Source: Adiantum capillus-veneris
Lineage: Eukaryota; Streptophyta; Polypodiopsida; Polypodiales; Pteridaceae
Direction of reading: 5' to 3'
Length of the DNA stretch: 64,000 nt
NCBI GenBank assembly: GCA_014529385.2
Contig: CM043942.1
Coordinates: forward strand, 28,203,469-28,267,468
Below, piece by piece: positions 60,643 through 64,000 of the stretch (the first letter of the stretch is position 1; each line of letters begins with the position of its first letter). A program made the translations under genes and the position numbers. Under the pieces are notes generated by a model. That model was given only the letters and a program-made list of their open reading frames with translations. It did not search any database and had not been told where the DNA came from.

Positions 60643-60785
60643 GCGTCGATATACGCGTGGCAAATAAAGCCTTTCCACGCGTATATCGACGCACATTGCG
60701 ACGCGTATAGCGACGCCCGCTAATGTCGTCGATATACGCGTGGAAAGGCATGGCCGTCGATATAGGCGCGTCGATATCTTCATTT
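60643..60785. repeat. CACTA 3 right subterminal inverted repeats
   Basis: GCGTCGATATACGCGTGG (60643-60660) pairs perfectly with 60675-60692, and GTCGATATACGCGTGG recurs at 60728, matching the inverse of 60670-60690. TAGCGACGC motifs lie between them. Confidence 0.85.
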
Positions 60786-62169
60786 AGTGTTGTAGTGACC
60801 TGCCATATTTAGCAGCCCCCGGGGTCCGAAAATGCATTTTTTCAAATTTGGAGTACGGGTGCAGTTTTTCGAGACGATCAAAACTGGATGGGTCGGGTGA
60901 CCAAAAATTTTCTATTTTTGGAATTTTTTTACAAAATTTATTTTAATTCACATTTCGAAGCTTAAAAATATTCTAAACATCATGGCACTGACAGAATTCA
61001 GAAAACTGCTAAAAATAGTAACTTTTTCTATTATGATCATTACATGGTACACGGTGCTCTTTTTGATCGGGGTCAGAGACCTTACATTTTTGTAGGACAT
61101 GAGATAAAATGCCCCGTTAACTTCAATGGGTTGGTGACCAAAACATATGGTTGCTTTTACCTCACTAATTTTTTTTTGGTTAAAAAAAATAGGTACAAAA
61201 AAGTTGCATTTTTGCCATTCTGCAGACCTGTCATCAAAGTTTCTATAGTCACGCTCAATATAGATACTATATACATATTTTCTTAGTTTCCTTTGGGCCT
61301 TTGGATTCAAAAGGAGCCATGGAGCATGTCAAAAGGATAATGGATCTCTTACAATTGGAAGCTTGGGGGAAATGATAAAGTGCTAAATACAGCAAACATG
61401 AAAAAACTGGGTTTAGCATTATGACCTCTAGAAACCCATAAAAACTACTCAATATCTAGCCAAGTTTATAGTCTATGATTAGATATGGTTACTACCTACA
61501 AAATACACACAATTGGCCTAAGAAACTAGCAATATTGAGAAAGTTATACTTGCTACTCTAAAACGTATCGTATTCTTCATCAATCAAAAAACTCAACCAT
61601 CATCATATACTATGCTATATAGCATATTAGGTCCCCCAAAACTCAAGGAAGATTAGCTTTATGTTATACATTACACTTACATAATCAAAATTGAATTTGG
61701 ATATCAAGAAAGCCACCAAAAAAATCATAAAAGTGCTAATTTTGGCAAAAAAAACAGGATTATGCAATTCTTATAAATTGGTCATAACTTTCAATTTTAA
61801 CACTTAGCTCTCCCTACAAGCATCAAAACATGTTGAGAACTATGAAAGCCTAACCTCTAGCCATCTAAACCTCACAAACATGAAGTTTAGAGTGGTATAG
61901 TTGCCAAAAATTGAAAAAAGGCCAAAAACAGGACCCGTTTTTTCACACAGTTTAGGTTCAAAAATGTTGTGCAAGAGTAAGGTTAATGGTGAGATCGATA
62001 CTCAAAAAAAAAAGCTAAGTTTTTTTCAGTTCATAAGGCAACTTTGTGGATATATAGCACCTAGAAATTCATTTTCATACTCTTCAAATAATTCAAGCAA
62101 AATGGTCACTTAACAGGACACAAAAGTGTCCAAGGACATAAAAGTGTCATGTTACCATTCTAGTGTTAA

Positions 62170-64000
62170 AGCTCTCCAAAAGACGTCCAAAATCTCTTAA
62201 TATGTGACTTAAGAAACTTGGATGAGGGATATATGTTTCTACCAATATGCAACAATGGGACTCTACTCTTAGTTTAAATAATTATAAGAACCCATGGAGT
62301 GGACCCACCCTTTGACAATAGCACTACATGTTCGTGTGAAGCTCCTCTCTAATGAAGAGAGTAGTAGGTGCTTTGAGCTAGGGAGAGACTTAGTGCAGGA
62401 AACATTGCTTTGAACCCACTTTAGCTTTAAAAGGTAAATTTGAATTCACTCGCTTGCCCAAGAAAGAAACCCACCGATATGTGAGGCATGACCAACAGAT
62501 CCAGAATTTCATTTAAATCTAGTTGACTATTTGAACATAGTTTTTCCACAATGCCTAGAGGAGTGATTGCATGACCATAATAAGGTGCCCAAAAATACTA
62601 TGCTCAACACATAATATGCGTTGATAAGAAATTGTGGAAAATTTTACGGATGCTAAAGTTACCTTTTGCTAGCCATCTCAAAGGACTAATTAATCTACTA
62701 AAGTATTTCAAAATTAGGTCAAACAAATTTTAAGCACCATCAAACTTCATTGGAAAATACCTACGTAGGTATGCAATAAACTTATCAAAACTTTATATTT
62801 GTGGGATAAAGACTAATGATATTTGATAGTTGTCCAATTGAATAAAGAGATGCAGTTTCATGGAATAATTACTATTTAAGAAAAACCTTAATATTTTTGA
62901 ACTTTTGGAGTCGTTTTTTTTTTTTGTTCTCAAAGCCTTCAATTGCATCTAAAATTGATGATGAAGAAATTTTGGTTTCATATGCAAAAGTTATGCTCAA
63001 ATTATTAAAATTTGGCATGAGCCTTTAGTGGGCCCAAGTCACTTTTGGGGGCCAGGTACAAAATTAGTGTTAAAGAGGGTGTCTATGAAGATTATTTACG
63101 ATGCAAGCTAGTAAATGAAGATTATTGCAAGTAGAAGGTAGAGATTGTAATGCCATGTGAGAAATGGAAATTTGCATTGTAAGCACTCTTTGAATTTGCA
63201 AGCATTGAAGGTTGGCCCTTGGACACGATTTGAATTGCGGACCACTAATTGGCACAAGTTTATACACCAAAGGAAAAGGTAATTCACTTGTTTAAATGAG
63301 ACAAATTAAAGCATGCTTGATCAAAATATGATGGCATTGAGCACTGTCTCTTTGGACAAGCCATATGCTTGCAAGTTGCACCTCACTCCTAGCTAGGCTC
63401 AATATTATTAGTCTAATCTAGGAGTGTGATCTTATTTTCCAATATGCAAGTATGGGATCATAGTAGGGCCCATCTACTTACTATCACTAGTTCTAGACAA
63501 TGCTTGGAAACAAGTGTAATCACACCAACAATACCTTCAAATTTGAAATTAGAAGTTAAGGGTACCTACAAAAGGTGGAAGAAAAATGAAGAATAGTCAC
63601 TATACCCATGGAATATTTGGGATGTCGTTTGTATGGATCTCCTTGATCAATGAAGATATCGGAACAGACAAGTCTATGTAAGTGGGTACTTGCTAAAGAA
63701 GGTCTGTAAAATGTCCCGTTTCTTTGGAGGAAAGGAGTTTTCAATAAGCACTTGACTGAAAAAAGGGTTCCTCGACGAGGACACCCTAAAAAAGCCAAAA
63801 TAATTGAAAAGAGAAGCCAGCTCGCAAGTGGGAGAGAAAGGCTGGTTGATGATGAGCCTTGAGGGCAACTTGAGGAGCAGGTGCTGCTGCCTCCTGATCT
63901 CTTGATGAGGATACGGGGACAATGGAAGGCTTGGGAAGTTGCATGTGCGAGTGTAAGCGCAGGGCGGAAAGCGAAGGCCGGTCATTCATTGGTCGGAGAG
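62170..64000. other. Non-coding, nothing recognised
   Basis: A/T-rich sequence with short open frames lacking any domain. No element ends were found up to the window edge. Confidence 0.45.

Larger units (their letters stand above)
54812..60797 (-). mobile_element. CACTA element 3, complete ends
   Basis: CACTACAACA at 54812 and its inverse ending TTGTAGTG at 60797 are flanked by ACC on both sides (54809-54811 and 60798-60800). TAGCGACG/GTCGCTA motifs lie inside both ends. Transposase and second gene are on the minus strand, in tandem. Length is 5,986 bp. The tips and upstream block match CACTA 2, so they are the same family. Confidence 0.9.
52322..61086. mobile_element. LTR-like insertion (2.8 kb) split by CACTA 3
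   Basis: Starts TGTGAGGTCCCC and ends GACCTTACA, near-inverted TG...CA tips, flanked by TTTTT on both sides (52317-52321 and 61087-61091). The uninterrupted copy at 19.59 kb has a single run there. Without CACTA 3 and its TSD it is about 2,776 bp. It holds no polyprotein code, so a solo LTR is the simplest reading. A compound (GT)n occurs at about 54389-54421. Confidence 0.65.
52056..62165. mobile_element. TTAA-flanked (piggyBac-like) element, copy 2, with nested insertions
   Basis: TTAA flanks both ends (52052-52055 and 62166-62169). The tips are CACTAGAATGGTAA and TTACCATTCTAGTG. Its left 260 bp match 19339-19595 and its right 1.08 kb match 19596-23390 without that copy's insertion. Removing 52322-61091 gives 1,340 bp against 1,339 bp in copy 1. 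It encodes no recognisable transposase. Confidence 0.75.

Overview
The window looks like land-plant nuclear DNA, most probably from a fern. The main clue is a long run of degenerate pentatricopeptide (PPR) protein units of the kind abundant in fern genomes (for example LHKAQ, DVVSWNALIAGYAQLGQ, EGVSPDAITYACILKA). Plant-type CACTA, Ty1/copia, Ty3/gypsy and Helitron elements, plant-like splice sites and very many (GA)n/(GT)n tracts agree with this. The organism is an inference. I found no intact host gene, no rRNA gene and no functional tRNA gene. Almost everything recognisable is a transposable element or gene debris carried by one.

Layout. 1-4.6 kb: broken retroelement gag/protease sequence, a W(V/I)PK-repeat region, then a DBP2-like DEAD-box helicase fragment lying directly against the polypurine tract and start of an LTR. 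6.4-10.2 kb: a decayed minus-strand Ty3/gypsy chromovirus (protease, RT stub, RNase H, integrase, chromodomain-like tail). 11.7-24.7 kb: CACTA element 1, with a broken TNP2-like transposase gene split by a 4.05 kb element flanked by TTAA (piggyBac-like), which itself holds a 2.7 kb insertion. 27.5-29.1 kb: a possible Helitron. 29.5-35.8 kb: a convincing Helitron that carries tandem PPR pseudogene units, including three ~0.9 kb near-identical repeats whose internal (GT)n(GA)n tract roughly doubles in length from unit to unit. 35.9-37.1 kb: a second copy of the helicase/LTR unit, then a GC-rich foldback element also present at 26.2 kb. 38.8-40.8 kb: gag and LTR of a relative of the 6-10 kb gypsy element. 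41.7-50.2 kb: CACTA element 2 (TSD ATT), interrupted by a truncated copia. 52.1-62.2 kb: a second TTAA-flanked element, carrying a 2.8 kb LTR-like insertion, which carries CACTA element 3 (54.8-60.8 kb, TSD ACC). The rest is unrecognised non-coding DNA.

How the parts relate. The two TTAA elements act as each other's empty site. Subtracting the nested insertions leaves 1,339 and 1,340 bp, which fixes the nesting order and target-site duplications without outside data. CACTA 2 and 3 share termini, GTCGCTA-type subterminal motifs and a conserved block upstream of the transposase, so they are one family. Every transposase or polyprotein seen is broken, so mobility would need proteins supplied from elsewhere.
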